From positions 45,597,237 through 45,661,236 of the forward strand of contig NC_016133.3 in assembly GCF_000005505.3 (NCBI RefSeq): DNA of 64,000 nucleotides. Direction: 5' to 3'. The translations under genes were made by a program, and so were the position numbers. Positions 23,362 to 35,366 of the stretch are shown one piece after another (position 1 is the stretch's first letter; each line of letters opens with the position of its first letter). Source of the DNA: Brachypodium distachyon. Taxonomy: Eukaryota > Streptophyta > Magnoliopsida > Poales > Poaceae. The notes beneath the pieces are model-generated. The model searched no databases. It saw only the letters and a program-made list of their open reading frames with translations, and was not told where the DNA came from.

Positions 23362-23662
23362 ATGGAGCTGATTGCTTGCATTGCCCTTGAGGTCCTCAAC
23401 TGGATATGCTACCAGCTCTATAACACGACGAATGGGGGACGCTCGCTCGCCCAGAGGATCGCTGTGCAATCGGAGTGAGACAGTTGTACCCTTCGACTCT
23501 CTAGAGTCCCGGCATCAAGACAGAATAACTGCCACGGGCAAGACCGTACAGTTGCAACTTAAGCATGGTGAAACAGATCAAACAATACTAGCGCAAATCC
23601 TGCGCAATGGCTGGGCATTACGATTCATTTCTATAATTTGGAACAATGTTTTATTTTTTTAG
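23362..23662 (+). other. Exon-like fragment, unrecognised
   Basis: Two overlapping frames look more gene-like than their surroundings. One begins with ATG 23362 (MELIACIALEVLNWICYQLY, 39 residues). The other runs to 23662 and includes VPFDSLESRHQDRI and GKTVQLQLKHGETDQTILAQ. I cannot match either to a family. They may be a captured or decayed exon next to the LTR. Confidence 0.25.
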
Positions 23663-26552
23663 GGAATTGAAGACGAAAACTCCTTCGAGAAACACCTTGC
23701 ATCCAAAACCCCGCTTATAATATGTACTTTTTACTGTGAATAACACTCGCTTGTATATAATTTGAAATAAAAAGTTTCTTCCACACAACTATAACATCAG
23801 ATATTCTACGTTACAATCAGGATCGACCAAAATAAATTATGTAGTTTTAACTCATTTTAATCTTGTTTTAGTAACATAACGAATCCTCGTGGCTTGCCTC
23901 CAACAACAAAAAAAGGCCCTTGTGGATTGGGACTTTGGAAGCCTTTTTCTGCACTTTGACAAAGATGGTATACAGAACATTTTTGTTTCATAGTCACACT
24001 TTGTCACAAGCGACTACAAAATTTATCACATACCATGCTTTCTTAGCAGCCTGTTGCACATGTCATTTATATTCTTTTTGCTGAAATTCACCAATGTTGT
24101 AGGGGCCATTTTTACTCTTCACACTTTTTATGGCTTGTACAGTTTTGCAGTTTTTTTTAGCAAAATCATGTATCAACAAGGTATATCTATAGTCAGTAGT
24201 GGATACTGGAAAATTATTAGGCCTTATATAAGGAGTAAACCATGTACGATGCAACATCATTATAATACTTCATACATGTTGATTTGTGTTCTGAAAGTAA
24301 AGTAAAGATCAAAAAATTAAAGTATTGACATAAGTTATATAGACTATATACTACAAATAGTTTGTTTCGAGGCAAATTTTAGGTATGGCGGCTGTTGTAC
24401 CTTGCCATACTGGTGGACCCATCGCTGTCTGCAATGTATAATATGTTGGTTTTGCTTGTTCTATCACATGATGAGTAAGCGTCACCCCATGAAAATAAGA
24501 GTGGAGTAAGAAAGAGCGAAATCACTCCCTTGCACTTAAGCGTTGCCACAATTAGGTCGGCTTGGCGGGGACTACATGCCCTTCACTTTCCCCTTGTAAT
24601 TTATCTCTCGATGTGCCCTCACCAATCTCTCTCTATTTCTCTTCCTTACATAGCCAGCGACGCATCATACGTCCTTACACATCATGCCCAGCAATGCCTC
24701 AAACGAGAAATAGTAGGGTTTGTCACATCACAGTTCTCATGAGCGATGGTGGCGCAACTGTATCATGTCTCAACGGCATCCCATCTGTTGTGTATCCTCT
24801 CTTCTACACCGACAACGTCTTTCTCACTAAAGTAAAAATACAATGTTCCAACATTAGCCTCTGTCACAAAAAAAACTTCAAATATCCCAATTGGTCTTAA
24901 ATTAACTGGGTAACAAGAATAGGGGCACGCATGCGTTATTTGTACTAGTAAGGTGCCCCTGCTTCGCGACGACACACATATCTTGATGTCCAACTTATAA
25001 GGAAACAAAGATCAGGGATATCAAAATACTGAAAATAAGATGTTCCTGCTTCGCAACAGAATACATATCACCGCCGTACCCAATTAATAAAGTAAATAAG
25101 ATCGACAATACCAAAATAATGAAAAACTACGATAAATATTACACGTAGTCGTCATGCCCAAAGGGGTAAGAAGAATATAGATTGAGATAAAAAAAAATGA
25201 CCTTGTAAGGATATAAACTTGATATATACGTAGGATATATAGCATGTGTTACATAAATATAAACAAAAAAAATTGCTTCTAGGATTCAATTAATATATGA
25301 GCAGAAATTACAAACAATATTTTTGAAACATAGGAAATCTCCTATGTGAAACTGAAGTTTTGAAGCTACAGAGCATGTATTGACCATGCTACTAAGTCAC
25401 GAGTAAATTTTCTGTATAGATGGAACCACCATAACCCTCGATGAATGAAAACACCAGCAAGATTAAGTAGATAAAGAGCAAGTAGTAAAATTCCAAACTA
25501 ATTAAAAGATCATCCTACTTGTGCTTCTGAGCACGCAGATCATCAGTGCACTGTCCCTACAACATCAACATTAATTATGGGGTTTCAAGAGTACTAATCA
25601 TCAGCAGCAGCTTGTTTGATTAAGCTAACAACTTCATTGAAATGAATCTGAAAGAACAACTACCAAACGTTAATGGAGAGAATACAGTGAAACAGGCTTA
25701 CCAGTCTGCAACATTCAGGTAAAGAAAGAATTTGAAATAGAGTTTGCCCAGTGTATCGATGAAGTGGTGCATGCCAGTGAAATTAAAGTTTGCTCAGTCT
25801 TGACAAAGTAAAATACTTTTGTGTTTACAATGGCAGGACTTGATAGAAAACTTGAAAGGTAATAAAAACGGTGCTCAATTCTGCTCAATCTTGAACTTAC
25901 ATTAAGGGAACAATCAGTATTGCGTCTAGTGTGTGTGCTACTACTTGACTGTTTTCCGGAAATCAAAAGCACACTACTAACAACTGATCACTGGTGAACA
26001 AACTCTATACTACACATAAAAGTGTTTGATGAATTCCTATACAGATTTGGGTATGCCTGGTAAGTCATGTTGTCTTGCATCAGAGAGTTGTTGTTTTAGT
26101 GTTTGCTAACTGAGATATATTATTTTGCTACTGGGGGCTTCAGTAGCCATACCAACACAACTACCAAATGAAACACGGCTTAAGATTTTGGATAGGGAAA
26201 TCTAGAAATGATCGATATGTCAGCTTGAAGATAAAAACATGCCGCCATCAGGCTACTGGTAGCCAGCATAGCTACCTACAAAAGATTGAAACAGAGCAAT
26301 CAGTGTAAATCACCATGTAATATTGATTCACCTCAAGCAAACACAGGTGTTGCTATGGCTACTGAAGCCATCCGGCATATCCATCGATGTTGAGAAAAAT
26401 AATAAAGAACCTTTCTGCGTTGAGAGTTCAAAAGGCAAAAAAAAAAAGAGAAAATATGGAGGGCATTTAACTTCGCAATCTTAACAAGTTGATCATGGCC
26501 ATAGAAAAATGGTTCCTTGTGGAATATCTGCAGTCAGAGTCAGCCGTTCATG
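23663..26552. other. AT-rich intergenic DNA
   Basis: No gene is supported. The longest frames are under 115 residues and have no motif. CCCCTGCTTCGCGACGAC and TTCCTGCTTCGCAACAGA (about 24955 and 25045) are short diverged repeats of one another. Confidence 0.4.
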
Positions 26553-26674
26553 CTACCAAATTAACTCCAGCCCACAAATTCCGCTCAGGAAGTTGGCGAA
26601 TTGCTGTAGGTCTCGAGGGTCTCCCTCAAACCATGGTTCTGACTCCTCGTAGGGAATACCAATGGAGGCAAAAT
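26553..26674 (-). pseudogene. Orphan terminal-exon candidate
   Basis: On the minus strand a clean acceptor (TTTTCTACAG) precedes 39 codons reading FASIGIPYEESEPWFEGDPR then DLQQFANFLSGICGLELIW and a TAG stop. The composition looks coding. No matching upstream exon could be assembled up to the GC-rich leader-like stretch at 27545-28160, so it may be a gene remnant or a poorly coding transcript. No family is recognised. Confidence 0.3.
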
Positions 26675-26829
26675 CTGTAGAAAATTTGTGTAATTTACAT
26701 TGTAACTCAATAATAGCAAAAAAAAATTGCATCTGTAGGAATCTTGGATCTTTATGGATCCTTCTTACTCAATAAGTATTCTTTAGACTTATGTAAACCT
26801 GCAGGTTTCAGGTATGAACAACCATTTTA

Positions 26830-26992
26830 GGCCCTGTTTGTTTGGTCTTCTGCTTTAACTTTTGGTGCTTCTAGCTCTCTAAAAATCACTTCTTCCGTTT
26901 ACACAGGAAGCTGAGAAGCACGTCCGAAGGTGCTTCTTTTTAGAGAGCTAGAAGCACCAAAAACTGAAGCAAAAGACCAAACAAACAGGGCC
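26830..26992. mobile_element. Tourist-type MITE
   Basis: This 163-bp element has long inverted repeats, starting GGCCCTGTTTGTTTGGTCTT and ending with its near-complement, and is flanked by TTA on both sides (26827-26829, 26993-26995). The terminal sequence and TTA duplication fit PIF/Harbinger Tourist elements. Confidence 0.9.
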
Positions 26993-27544
26993 TTAAGCTA
27001 CGATTGTAACCAGTAAACAAGAAGAAGCACAACAGGTACATTGTGTAGAGTTTTGTGTCTTCATAGGAAGGTACAAGATGAGTTTTCTAAAACTGCCTGC
27101 TTGACAAATAATTAGATTTTCGACGGAAATGAAACAACACAAACTCTAATTTTGGGAGCACTTCTGAACCAACAGAAATATACCTGATGCTTTACTGTAT
27201 AAACAATTGACTAATAGGACCTTCAGCCTTCATTTGAAGTAATGGTCACCAATCTGACGGGAGAAAAGCTTTCAAAGATAATTCAGTTATATTCACCTCT
27301 CCGCCTTCTATAATCAAAACTGAAGCCAATTTTAATCAACCTCCTGTAGTAAATATCACAATCACCTTGCATCTAACTGAACCGAGCTTAAGCAAGATAA
27401 TTTAAAATTACTGAAGAAAAGGTGCAGTACTATTTTACAGCCACAAAATATATACAAAAGCTTGCATACAATCCCATTGCTCTGTTCCCAAATACGAAAT
27501 ACCTTCGTCAATTTCCTTTCCGAACATACCAATTTATTCCAGTT

Positions 27545-28160
27545 GAATAAGAGGCCGACAGAGCCTCGGGACGATTCAGCGGAGCACCGGCCGGTGGGAG
27601 GCGGGCGACGGAGCAGCAGCCGGCAGGACGGCGGTCGGCGGAGACGAGGACGGGCGGCGCCGGCTCTAGGTCGAACGCCGACGGGGATTCCACCTAGCCC
27701 GCACCCTGCCGCCGCAGAACTGAGGCGGGGAGGAGGGTGGCGCGAGGAAAGGAGGAGGTCGACGGTGCTGCCGAGGAGAGCTCGGGCATCAACTTGCAGG
27801 GGCCACAGCGTCCGGTGGCGACCTCGCGCGGAGAGAGCCAGATATGGAGGGCAGAGGGGAGGCGGGGGCGGAGGAGAGCAGGGGCTGCGGGCAGGGGCGG
27901 ACCCAGTTGGGGTTTGCCCCACCCACTAATTTTAGAAGTCATTTTTTGCCAATAAAAACTATCAGAAAAAATGAGAATAAAATAGAACTACTATGTATTT
28001 GCCCCATCCAATATTAAAAACACAGTGTTTGCCCTCACTCCAAATTCAAAACCTGGGTCCGTCATTGGCGGCGGGCACGATGGGACTGACGGCGGCTTGA
28101 TGATGGGATCGGCCGATCGGGGATGGGGGAGGGATCGTGTGTGGGGACTGGGGGTCATAG
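27545..28160 (-). other. GC-rich leader-like stretch, divergent to the EF2 gene
   Basis: On the minus strand this is C-rich with a CTCTCC/CCTCC bias typical of plant 5' leaders, and has a possible donor (AATTGGTATGTTC) near 27530. Several frames are open, but only because of composition. It lies head to head with the EF2 leader, about 350 bp away. It could be the first exon of a lost or non-coding gene. A hAT MITE splits it. Confidence 0.35.
27892..28067. mobile_element. hAT-type MITE
   Basis: It starts CAGGGGCGGACCCAG and ends CTGGGTCCGTCATTG (12 of 15 terminal bases complementary). It is flanked by 8-bp near-duplicates GCTGCGGG (27884-27891) and GCGGCGGG (28068-28075). The 176-bp AT-rich core has no ORF. 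It interrupts the GC-rich leader-like stretch. Confidence 0.8.
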
Positions 28161-28284
28161 AGACGGTAAGTTTTTTTTAGGGAATCGGCACAGAGGGGGT
28201 CTGCGGGCGGGGTCGGAAGGACGACGTACCAATGCAGGCGACGTACGGACAACTGAGGCTTAAGGAATATAGTAAAGATAAAGA

Positions 28285-28333
28285 AAAGAAAGAGTAGAGA
28301 TAAAGATAAAAATAAAGATAAAGATAAAGATTT
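28285..28333. repeat. AAAGAT-type microsatellite
   Basis: Imperfect repeats of AAAGAT/AAAGATA lie about 200 bp upstream of the EF2 leader. Confidence 0.7.
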
Positions 28334-28339
28334 TTTGCG

Positions 28340-28530
28340 CGCCTACGGGCTACGGCCCATCCCATTTGCATCCATAGCCCACAGAAAACCCAGTACGTCT
28401 GCAGCACCCGTTTCGAATATTCGTCCATCTACAAGCGAGATATTGGCGTCCCTGGCGGCTTGGTGGGCCAAGCCCGTTTATACAACCCTCGAAAGTAGTG
28501 GCTAGGGTTTATAAGGCAGCGGGCAGCGCT
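28340..28530 (+). promoter_or_regulatory. EF2 promoter with telo-box and site II motifs
   Basis: GGCCCA (about 28351) and TGGGCC (28464-28469) are site II-type elements. TAGGGTTT (28503-28510), the complement of AAACCCTA, is a telo-box. This pair is established for plant translation-machinery genes active in dividing cells. The transcription start is probably just after, within 28510-28540. Confidence 0.65.
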
Positions 28531-28614
28531 CCTCCCCTCCTGCGCCGCCGCTTCCTCATCTCATCTCATTCCTCTCAACCCTCTCGGATCGGGAGGTGGA
28601 AGCGAGACCCCTAG

Positions 28615-30604
28615 GTGAGACCCGCCCGCCCTTCCCTCTCATCCTCCTTCCTCGCTTTGTTTGCTTCCTGGAACTCGTCGATCTAGATGCGTGCTGGTTC
28701 TATTTCTTCCTATCGTGGGGAATTGCTCGGTTGACTTGTTTATGGTTTGTGTTGGAATCTGTTCTTGTGTGTTCAGTTTTACGGTTTGTGTTGATGCGGT
28801 TAGAACACTGGCCTGATTCGCTTGAAGTGTTTCAGATGCTCGTTCATCGTTTTCGTTAGTTCAAGCTATATGATTCCATTTGGTGGACGGGATGTACTCT
28901 CCCTTACACTGTTTACTCGTTTGCGACGTAGATCTATTGTTTCTCCGTTCGTAATAAGCTGTTTAAGCGTAGACTTGTCTTCTCCAGTTCGGTTGTCTAC
29001 TTTTTGGCCGTGAAATTTCGCTCGTTAGTGCATCTGGAATGGATATGACTAAATTCGTTTGATAGACATGTTCCTTTTTTTTTTTACTCTTTTGAGGTAG
29101 ATGTTATATTCCTCCAGAGGTATCTGGTTCACTAGAATGGTCAACGTGTATGGTCCTGTTAGTGTCTGCTTGCTTGCCTTAGGCCCTGATTGGAAGCCTG
29201 TTATTTGGGCAAAACCGGTGTAAATCCGTCCTCGCTGAAAACACCGATTGGATGGTCGTATTGGGCAGGCAGTTTTCTGTCGTTTCGGCCGATCCAACCG
29301 TAAAACAAAACACCCCACCTGACCTCCGTTTTTCTTAACGAGAGTTTATTTCGTATCCACATATTTGCGCGTGTAACTAAATTCGGGTGGAAGATTTTGC
29401 CAAGCTTCCACATATTCATTTTATGGAATACTTGACGTATATTTGTGAATTTATAGACGATTTTTGTTTAGTCCTTCTGATCGCCTTCTTTTTTTAGACA
29501 TAGAAGTGATTGCTGCAGGACTGTTAAGGTTCTCGTTTCAGAATAAGCTGTTTAAGCGTAGACTTGTCTTCTCCAGTTCGGTTGTCTACTTTTTGGCCGT
29601 GAAATTTCGCTCGTTAGTGCATCTGGAATGGATATGACTAAATTCGCTAGATAGACATGTTCCTTTTTTTACTCTTTTGAGGTAGATGTTATATTCCTCC
29701 AGAGGTATGTGGTTCACTAGAATGGTCAACGTGTAGTGTCTGCTTGCTTGCCTTAATGTTTCCTCCACATATTCATTTTATGGAATACTTCAAGTATATT
29801 TGTGAATTTATAGACGATTTTAGCTTGGTCCTTCTGATCGCTTTCTTTTTTTTACACATCGAAGTGAGTGCTGCAGGACTGTCCAGATTCTCGTTTCAGA
29901 ATAATCTCTTCCTGAGTTATCCTCTTAGCTTCCATATCGTTATATATAATACGAATTGACGTACCTTTGTTTTTCTACCAAATGGAATGCTGTTCTGCAC
30001 ACCGTCGCCTAAATGCCTTAAATTAACCTTGCCCGTTTCCAGGCTCATGCTTCACCTACACACAATTTTGCCATTTATTCATGCAACTTTGCAAAAGGTT
30101 TTTTGTTGCATGTGTGATTAATATTTAACATTTCGAACCTAGTTGTGCTACTTAGTTTGTTTGCTGTAGGTGAATAAACTTGGATGAATAAAACACCTTA
30201 CTTGGTCAACCATACATCCTTGCTTGGCCAGGTAGCGGGCTAATTATATTAAGTTAGTTTCTATTAACGTAATCTTATGTAGACTATCGGGAAAACCTAA
30301 TTAATTTTTCTTTCTCTTGTCTTTTAGTTTATGAAGTGCCTTGAATATTGCTGTGGCTGCCCTCTTTGTCCATCTGAGATAACAAGTTTCCTGCGCATGA
30401 TTTTAGTAGTTCTTACTTTGTACTGTTTATAATTTACACATCATATTTCCTTTTTACTCAATTTCATGGTGGGGTATTATGAAAATTAGTGTGTTATTGG
30501 ACATGCTGGGTTTAAACTTCTATGCTTATAGTGATATTTTTCTGTTTAGTTCTTCACAGTTGTTTTTTGGTTGCATTGTAACCTGGTTGCTTTTCTCCGT
30601 ACAG
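28615..30604 (+). other. Leader (5' UTR) intron of the EF2 gene
   Basis: The donor is CCCTAG|GTGAGACC at 28614/28615 and the acceptor is CCGTACAG|GAACTTC at 30604/30605. It leaves a 39-base second leader exon before the ATG at 30644. Long leader introns near the promoter often boost expression of plant translation-factor genes; that role is inferred here. The intron is 1990 bp and contains a tandem duplication. Confidence 0.75.
28948..29905 (+). repeat. Tandem duplication inside the EF2 leader intron
   Basis: A segment A (AATAAGCTGTTTAAGCGTAG... to TGCTTGCCTTA) occurs at about 28950-29183 and again at 29543-29755. A segment B (CCACATATTCATTTTATGGA... to TCTCGTTTCAGAATAA) occurs at 29402-29550 and 29767-29906. 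In the first A-B unit, A and B are separated by about 215 extra bases (29184-29400); in the second they nearly touch. Confidence 0.85.
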
Positions 30605-30643
30605 GAACTTCTCTTTGTTGCCTGATATTCAGAAACAGTCAAG

Positions 30644-33600
30644 ATGGTGAAGTTTACAGCAGAAGAGCTTCGCCGGATTATGGACAAGAAGAACAACATC
30701 CGCAACATGTCTGTTATTGCTCATGTGGACCATGGTACGTCCCAGAACAGTGATCTCTTTGACCATTGATGTTGTTTAACTTGTACATAATAATAATGCT
30801 ACACTGTTAATTCTGAAAATTGTTTCTTTTTCGTTAGTTTGGTTAATTTGGTTTTTGCAACATTGTCCATGCACTATTGTTTTGTAATGATTGGATTCAT
30901 CTCTACAAAGAGCAATCGTTCTGATTGGGTGATATGGATTTGATTGCTACATCTTATATTATGTTTGATGTTTGTTTTGATAAAGTAAATTGCAGTTTAT
31001 GCTTTTTTGTTCTATTCAGAGGACCAATAATTCTAGTGGTCAATATCTAGCCTCTTTTTTCACTGATGTTATTTGTTGTGATTATATTTTTATAACTTCA
31101 TATTAACATGGTTGTACATGTGAAATTCTGATATTTTGTCCCAGTAGATTCAATGCTTTCCTCAATTCTTTATTTCGTTATCTACATGTATCAGACTTAT
31201 GTTATTTTCAACTTGTCATTGTCCTCTACTTAGTCCTTAAGATGCAGTACTATTTGCTCCTATCTGTTTGACATGCTGATATTTTCAGTTATTGATGCCT
31301 ATATACTAATTCTGTTATTGTTGCCTATAAAATTGAGTTTAAATCTGTTACTTTGTATTTTGTTCAATGCTCAAGCCTTGCTGTTCTAACTTGTTATGTA
31401 TTATTTCCAGGCAAATCTACGCTTACGGATTCCCTTGTGGCAGCTGCTGGGATTATTGCCCAGGAAGTTGCTGGTGATGTTCGCATGACTGATACCCGTG
31501 CAGATGAAGCAGAGCGTGGTATTACGATCAAATCCACTGGTATCTCTCTTTTCTACGAGATGACTGATGAGTCACTCCAGATGTACAAGGGTGAGAGGGA
31601 TGGGAATGAATACCTGATCAACCTTATTGATTCACCTGGACACGTTGATTTTTCTTCGGAGGTCACAGCCGCCCTTCGTATCACTGATGGTGCTTTGGTG
31701 GTGGTTGACTGTATTGAGGGTGTCTGTGTGCAGACTGAAACTGTGCTCCGCCAAGCTCTTGGTGAGAGGATTAGACCTGTCCTTACTGTGAACAAGATGG
31801 ACAGGTGCTTCCTTGAGCTTCAAGTTGAAGGTGAGGAAGCCTATCAGACTTTCTCCCGTGTCATTGAAAATGCCAATGTCATCATGGCAACGTATGAAGA
31901 CAAGCTCCTTGGTGATGTCCAAGTGTACCCAGAAAAGGGGACCGTGGCTTTCTCAGCTGGTTTGCATGGCTGGGCTTTCACTCTCACAAATTTTGCTAAG
32001 ATGTATGCCTCCAAGTTTGGAGTTGATGAATCAAAGATGATGGAGAGGCTGTGGGGTGAGAACTTCTTTGACCCAACCACAAAGAAATGGACCACCAAGA
32101 ACACTGGCTCGGCTACTTGTAAGAGAGGTTTTGTTCAGTTCTGCTATGAGCCAATCAAGCAAATCATCAACACCTGCATGAATGATCAGAAGGACAAGTT
32201 GTGGCCTATGTTGAAGAAGCTTGGTGTGACCATGAAGAATGATGAGAAGGACCTAATGGGCAAGGCTCTCATGAAGCGTGTCATGCAAACTTGGCTGCCA
32301 GCCAGTCGTGCTCTGCTTGAGATGATGGTGTTTCATCTTCCCTCCCCCTCAAAGGCACAGAGGTATCGTGTGGAGAACTTGTATGAGGGACCTCTTGATG
32401 ATGTATATGCAACCGCTATTAGAAACTGTGACCCCGAAGGTCCTCTTATGCTGTATGTTTCTAAGATGATTCCAGCATCTGACAAGGGAAGATTCTTTGC
32501 CTTTGGTCGTGTCTTCGCCGGGAGGGTTGCAACTGGCATGAAGGTCCGTATCATGGGTCCCAACTATGTTCCTGGTCAGAAGAAGGATCTGTATGTGAAG
32601 AGTGTCCAGCGTACTGTTATCTGGATGGGAAAGAAACAAGAGTCTGTTGAGGATGTTCCATGCGGTAACACTGTTGCTTTGGTTGGTCTTGACCAGTTCA
32701 TCACAAAGAATGCGACCCTCACAAATGAGAAGGAAACTGATGCTTGCCCAATCAGAGCAATGAAGTTCTCTGTGTCTCCTGTTGTGCGTGTTGCTGTTCA
32801 GTGCAAGGTGGCCTCTGATCTTCCTAAGCTTGTTGAAGGTTTGAAGCGTCTGGCCAAGTCTGATCCTATGGTTCTCTGTACCATTGAAGAGTCTGGCGAG
32901 CATATCATTGCTGGAGCTGGAGAGCTTCATCTTGAAATTTGCTTGAAGGATCTGCAGGATGACTTCATGGGTGGTGCTGAAATCATTGTTTCCCCTCCTG
33001 TTGTCTCCTTCCGTGAGACTGTTCTTGAGAAGTCCAGCCGTACTGTTATGAGCAAGTCCCCCAATAAACATAACCGTCTTTACATGGAAGCTCGGCCGTT
33101 GGAAGAGGGACTAGCTGAGGCCATTGATGATGGCCGCATAGGCCCACGTGATGATCCTAAGGTGCGCTCCAAGATCCTATCCGAGGAGTTTGGTTGGGAC
33201 AAGGATCTTGCCAAGAAGATTTGGTGCTTTGGACCTGAGACCACTGGCCCGAACATGGTTGTTGATATGTGTAAGGGAGTACAGTATCTTAATGAAATCA
33301 AGGACTCTGTTGTGGCTGGCTTCCAGTGGGCATCAAAAGAAGGTGCATTGGCTGAGGAGAACATGCGAGGAATTTGCTTTGAGGTCTGTGATGTTGTGCT
33401 CCACACTGATGCCATTCACAGAGGCGGTGGGCAGGTTATCCCTACGGCCAGGAGGGTCATTTATGCTTCTCAGCTCACTGCTAAGCCAAGGCTGCTGGAG
33501 CCTGTCTACCTGGTGGAGATCCAGGCCCCGGAGAACGCACTTGGTGGTATTTATGGTGTTCTGAATCAGAAGAGAGGGCATGTGTTCGAGGAGATGCAGA

Positions 33601-33851
33601 GGCCTGGTACCCCACTTTACAACATCAAGGCTTACCTCCCTGTTATCGAGTCCTTTGGGTTTTCAAGCACACTAAGGGCTGCAACATCCGGTCAGGCATT
33701 CCCTCAGTGTGTGTTTGACCACTGGGATATCATGTCTTCCGATCCCTTGGAGGCCGGCACCCAGTCTGCCACCCTTGTCACGGAGATCCGCAAGAGGAAG
33801 GGGCTCAAGGAACAAATGACTCCTCTATCTGAATTTGAGGACAAGCTCTAA
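30644..33851 (+). CDS. Elongation factor 2 (eEF2)
   Basis: This GTPase moves tRNA and mRNA through the cytosolic 80S ribosome at each elongation step. Coding exons are 30644-30734 and 31411-33851 (GT-AG; the split Gly codon completes HVDHGKST), giving 843 residues, the usual plant length. Domain I holds the GTP-binding motifs HVDHGKST (about 27-34), the switch region [16 protein letters not shown] and NKMD. Further along are [11 protein letters not shown], the domain II segment [33 protein letters not shown] in domain [21 protein letters not shown] in domain IV, and AIHRGGGQ with His about 700 as the diphthamide site. The C-terminus EFEDKL is typical. The start has the context AAGATGG and conserved [11 protein letters not shown]. 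No breaks are seen, so this looks functional. The promoter and leader intron lie upstream. Confidence 0.97.
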
Positions 33852-34290
33852 GAATTTTGGTGCTGTTTTATCCTGCTATTAAGAGAACTTGTATCTTTTG
33901 GTACTCTTATTTCCTTGAGTTGTCTAATGCCTGTCAAACGATCATATTACTGTCTGGCATGTTGTACCACCGTATGGTTAAGTCGTAGTGTTTTCTGATT
34001 ATGCCTTCATTTTCTCGTGGGTCTTCAGAGTTTCAGTTCACTGTTTGTGCTTCTACTGCATGTTGGCCGTTTTGCTCTTTAGCTACGGAGTATATTTTTG
34101 TTTCTGCCCTCTATTTGGTGCTTTGCCAAGAAGAGATGTGTATGTTTTGTTTCTTTGTTCACTTGCTTGGGGTGTGAACATGTTTTAGAGGCCGGTGCTG
34201 AGCTGCTTAATAACCTGCACGCATTACTGGGGTTTCTTTTTCCTTTTTCATTGCGTGCACTTGGGAGTAGCTTATTTATCTCGATATTGC
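33852..34290 (+). other. EF2 3' UTR and downstream flank
   Basis: T-rich sequence after the TAA, with TTGTATCTTTTGG-type stretches but no canonical AATAAA. The transcript end cannot be placed exactly. No other gene is visible. Confidence 0.5.
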
Positions 34291-35366
34291 TTAGCTTGTT
34301 TTGAATGTAGACATTGAAGCCTGATATTAGACATTGGTATTGAGTCAGTCGTGAATACCGAAATTTAGACCGTTTGGCCACTCTCGACATTATCCCGTGA
34401 TATTGAGACTGAATATTGAGTTCCGAAGGACAAATTTGGTCCGGCCCTGGTAATCGGTAAACGAATAGCACTTCGACCGATACCTGTGTTCGAATCACGC
34501 TCGATGCAGCAGAAACGAAATATTTTCCATTTTCCCCGATTCCCCTCCTCAGTCATCGCTGCCTCCTTCCTCCTGATAGCTTGCAGCGGCGCGGATCCAA
34601 GCCAGCGGCGCCCTCCCTCCCTCTTCCTCCTCCCCTAGCGTCGTTGCCCTCCTGTCCTACCCGGCCGCAGTTCTCTCCCGACGACCTCGCTGTCCCCTCT
34701 CCTCTCTCTCTCGTCTGTTTGTGCTCCAGATCCGGCGGCCGGCGGCACCTTCCCGCCTCCTCGTAGCGGCGCCTCCCTTCCCCTCCTCCGGCCGACGCAC
34801 GTGTAAGAGGCTGCAGCGCTTGCAGTGCCTTCCTCCAGTCCAGACGACGTAGGTACAGAGGCATTGACTCCTCTGATCCACTCCCTCCTCCGACCGGCGC
34901 AGGTACAGGACGATGCATACCCTGCCCGCTTCCTCACCTCTTCATCCGACCCCTCTCTCTCTCTCTCTCTGCGAGATTAGGAAAACGACACGGGACCTGC
35001 ACCCTGATCTACAAGTTGGGTAGTACTGGATCTGAAGTTTGCACCCTGATCTACAAGGGGGCTACAATATATACTCGTTGAAAGACATGCTGATCTGAAG
35101 TTGCATTCCGTATGAGACTATATGTAATAATGTGTACATAACAGTATAATAGCGGTATAGAATAGTATGATCGTCATACAACTTCAATTCATCACTTGGA
35201 CCATCCAAACAAGATTTTGTATTCAACCTCAATATCAAAACTAGGTTCTGAATATCTAAACATTCAAACCAAAATATGAACATTCATTCTCAATATCAAT
35301 ATCATGTGATATTGGCGTTGGAACCAATGCAATACCAAGCGTCCCAATGTTTACATCCAAACAAAG
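34291..35366. mobile_element. Possible TIR element with GC-rich cargo
   Basis: The left edge GCTTGTTTTGAATGTAGACA and the reverse complement of the right edge GCTTTGTTTGGATGTAAACA are similar. Both are followed by AT-rich text with repeated GATATTGA. The core (34510-34975) is C/T-rich like a plant leader and ends in a CT microsatellite. No ORF or clear target duplication was found, so the element call is tentative. A captured gene fragment is one reading; a leader of a non-coding transcript is another. Confidence 0.3.
34953..34970. repeat. (CT)9 microsatellite
   Basis: A perfect run of CT dinucleotides. Confidence 0.95.

Noticed and set aside
27362..27922. 186-residue minus-strand frame
   Set aside because: The frame is open because of C-rich composition and ends in AT-rich sequence typical of an intron; no domain.
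32349..33071. 240-residue minus-strand frame in the EF2 gene
   Set aside because: It is the shadow of a highly expressed, codon-biased gene on the other strand.
34425..34505. Possible tRNA or SINE head (B-box-like GTTCGAATC)
   Set aside because: The A box is poor and no cloverleaf or matching acceptor stem can be drawn.
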